Shown here one piece after another: positions 63,784-64,000 of a DNA stretch of 64,000 bases; position 1 is the first letter of the stretch, and each line of letters starts with the position of its first letter. The notes below the pieces were generated by a model. The model saw only the letters and a program-made list of their open reading frames with translations. It did not search any database and was not told where the DNA came from. The position numbers and the translations under genes are program-made. Location: NCBI RefSeq assembly GCF_024703995.1, contig NZ_JAMXQV010000038.1, positions 18,959 to 82,958 of the forward strand, read 5' to 3'. The stretch is from Amycolatopsis iheyensis. Lineage in GTDB: Bacteria > Actinomycetota > Actinomycetes > Mycobacteriales > Pseudonocardiaceae.

Positions 63784-63935
63784 GAAGGTAAGTTCGGCGG
63801 TGTCCTACTCTCCCACAACCCTTCGGTTGCAGTACCATCGGCGCTGTCAGATCCTAACGGGCCGTACGGAAGGTAAGTTCGGCGGTGTCCTACTCTCCCA
63901 CAACCCTTCGGTTGCAGTACCATCGGCGCTGTCAG
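63766..63935. repeat. 85-bp exact tandem duplication (5S 3' half plus terminator arm)
   Basis: 63766-63850 and 63851-63935 are identical over 85 bp. Each unit contains the terminator right arm and the 3' half of 5S rRNA. The duplication ends inside 5S at CTGAC; no base outside the unit is shared at the junction. Confidence 0.95.
63791..63850 (-). pseudogene. Truncated 5S rRNA copy (3' half)
   Basis: This is the distal part of the 85-bp duplication: 60 bases identical to the 3' half of the intact 5S gene (from CTGACAGCGCC to CCGCCGAACTT). It lacks the 5' half, so it cannot form helix I of 5S. It is transcribed as the tail of the operon unless processing removes it. Confidence 0.9.
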
Positions 63936-63995
63936 GCTTAGCTTCCGGGTTCGGAATGGGACCGGGCGTTTCCCTGACGCTAAAACCACCGAAAC
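63876..63995 (-). rRNA. rrf: 5S ribosomal RNA
   Basis: A complete 5S rRNA of about 120 bases. The 5' end TTTCGGTGGTTTTAGCG pairs with CACCGCCGAA at the 3' end; the conserved core GGGAAACGCCCGGTCCCATT and CCGAACCCGGAAGCTAAGCC are present. 23S should lie beyond the right edge. The ends are accurate to a few bases. Confidence 0.95.
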
Positions 63996-64000
63996 ACTAC

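Noticed and set aside
63747..63989. 80-codon minus-strand frame across the 5S region
   Set aside because: It runs through 5S rRNA and its partial duplicate; its internal protein repeat is the rRNA repeat read as codons.

Overview
The window is very GC-rich with strong third-position G/C, frequent GTG starts and 4-base start/stop overlaps. It carries the actinobacterial housekeeping block known from Mycobacterium tuberculosis as about Rv1691 to Rv1713, all on the minus strand and in the same order: TPR protein, HAD phosphatase, a small protein, tlyA, NAD kinase, recN, steA, steB/mctB, pyrG, a NUDIX hydrolase, xerD, parA, scpA, scpB, rluB, cmk, plsC-like and der. Secreted glycan hydrolases, a Pls-type NRPS and the intergenic repeat style suggest a Pseudonocardiaceae soil actinomycete, most likely Amycolatopsis. 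The genus is an inference.

Region 1-6.7 kb: the 5' part of a sodium:solute symporter diverges from an IclR regulator and a uronate-dehydrogenase-like enzyme, a probable sugar-acid catabolic locus. Then come a membrane-anchored polysaccharide deacetylase, a divergent two-component pair, and a chimeric gene that joins a truncated phosphotransferase to a beta-helix domain. Region 6.7-14.4 kb: a TetR regulator, a flavin oxidase-family protein, a VanB-type reductase and a siderophore-interacting protein are followed by an AraC regulator and a hydroxyquinol pathway. That pathway consists of a maleylacetate reductase/hydroxyquinol dioxygenase fusion coupled to an FAD phenol hydroxylase. Region 14.6-26.6 kb: a secreted cyclophilin, two tandem Tat-exported GH95-like glycosidases, an HExxH protein, an M1 peptidase, and a Pls-like NRPS with a 21-codon upstream ORF overlapping its start.

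Region 26.8-42.8 kb: der, plsC-like and cmk are separated from rluB-scpB-scpA-RHH-parA by an accessory insertion containing a TetR/DUF4267 pair with four operator boxes, a CPA2 antiporter with its regulatory subunit, and a CocE/PepX-type hydrolase. xerD, a DUF1707/TM2 protein, a NUDIX hydrolase and pyrG follow. Region 42.9-52.5 kb: a second accessory stretch holds an acyltransferase, a MocR/DJ-1 pair, a GntR-controlled NCS1 transporter with a racemase-fold enzyme (hydantoin/allantoin type), a PL5-like lyase and a GH18 chitinase with a DasR-like site. Region 52.5-64 kb: steB, steA, two inserted genes, recN, NAD kinase, tlyA, a small protein, a HAD phosphatase, an RGG-rich TPR protein, and 5S rRNA at the edge.

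Features outside the genes stand out. At least five intergenic islands are built of tandem and inverted short words or long hairpins, mostly between convergent genes. Two palindromes sit in frame inside scpB. The 3' half of 5S rRNA is tandemly duplicated together with one arm of the terminator. No tRNA, CRISPR array, transposase or prophage gene was seen.
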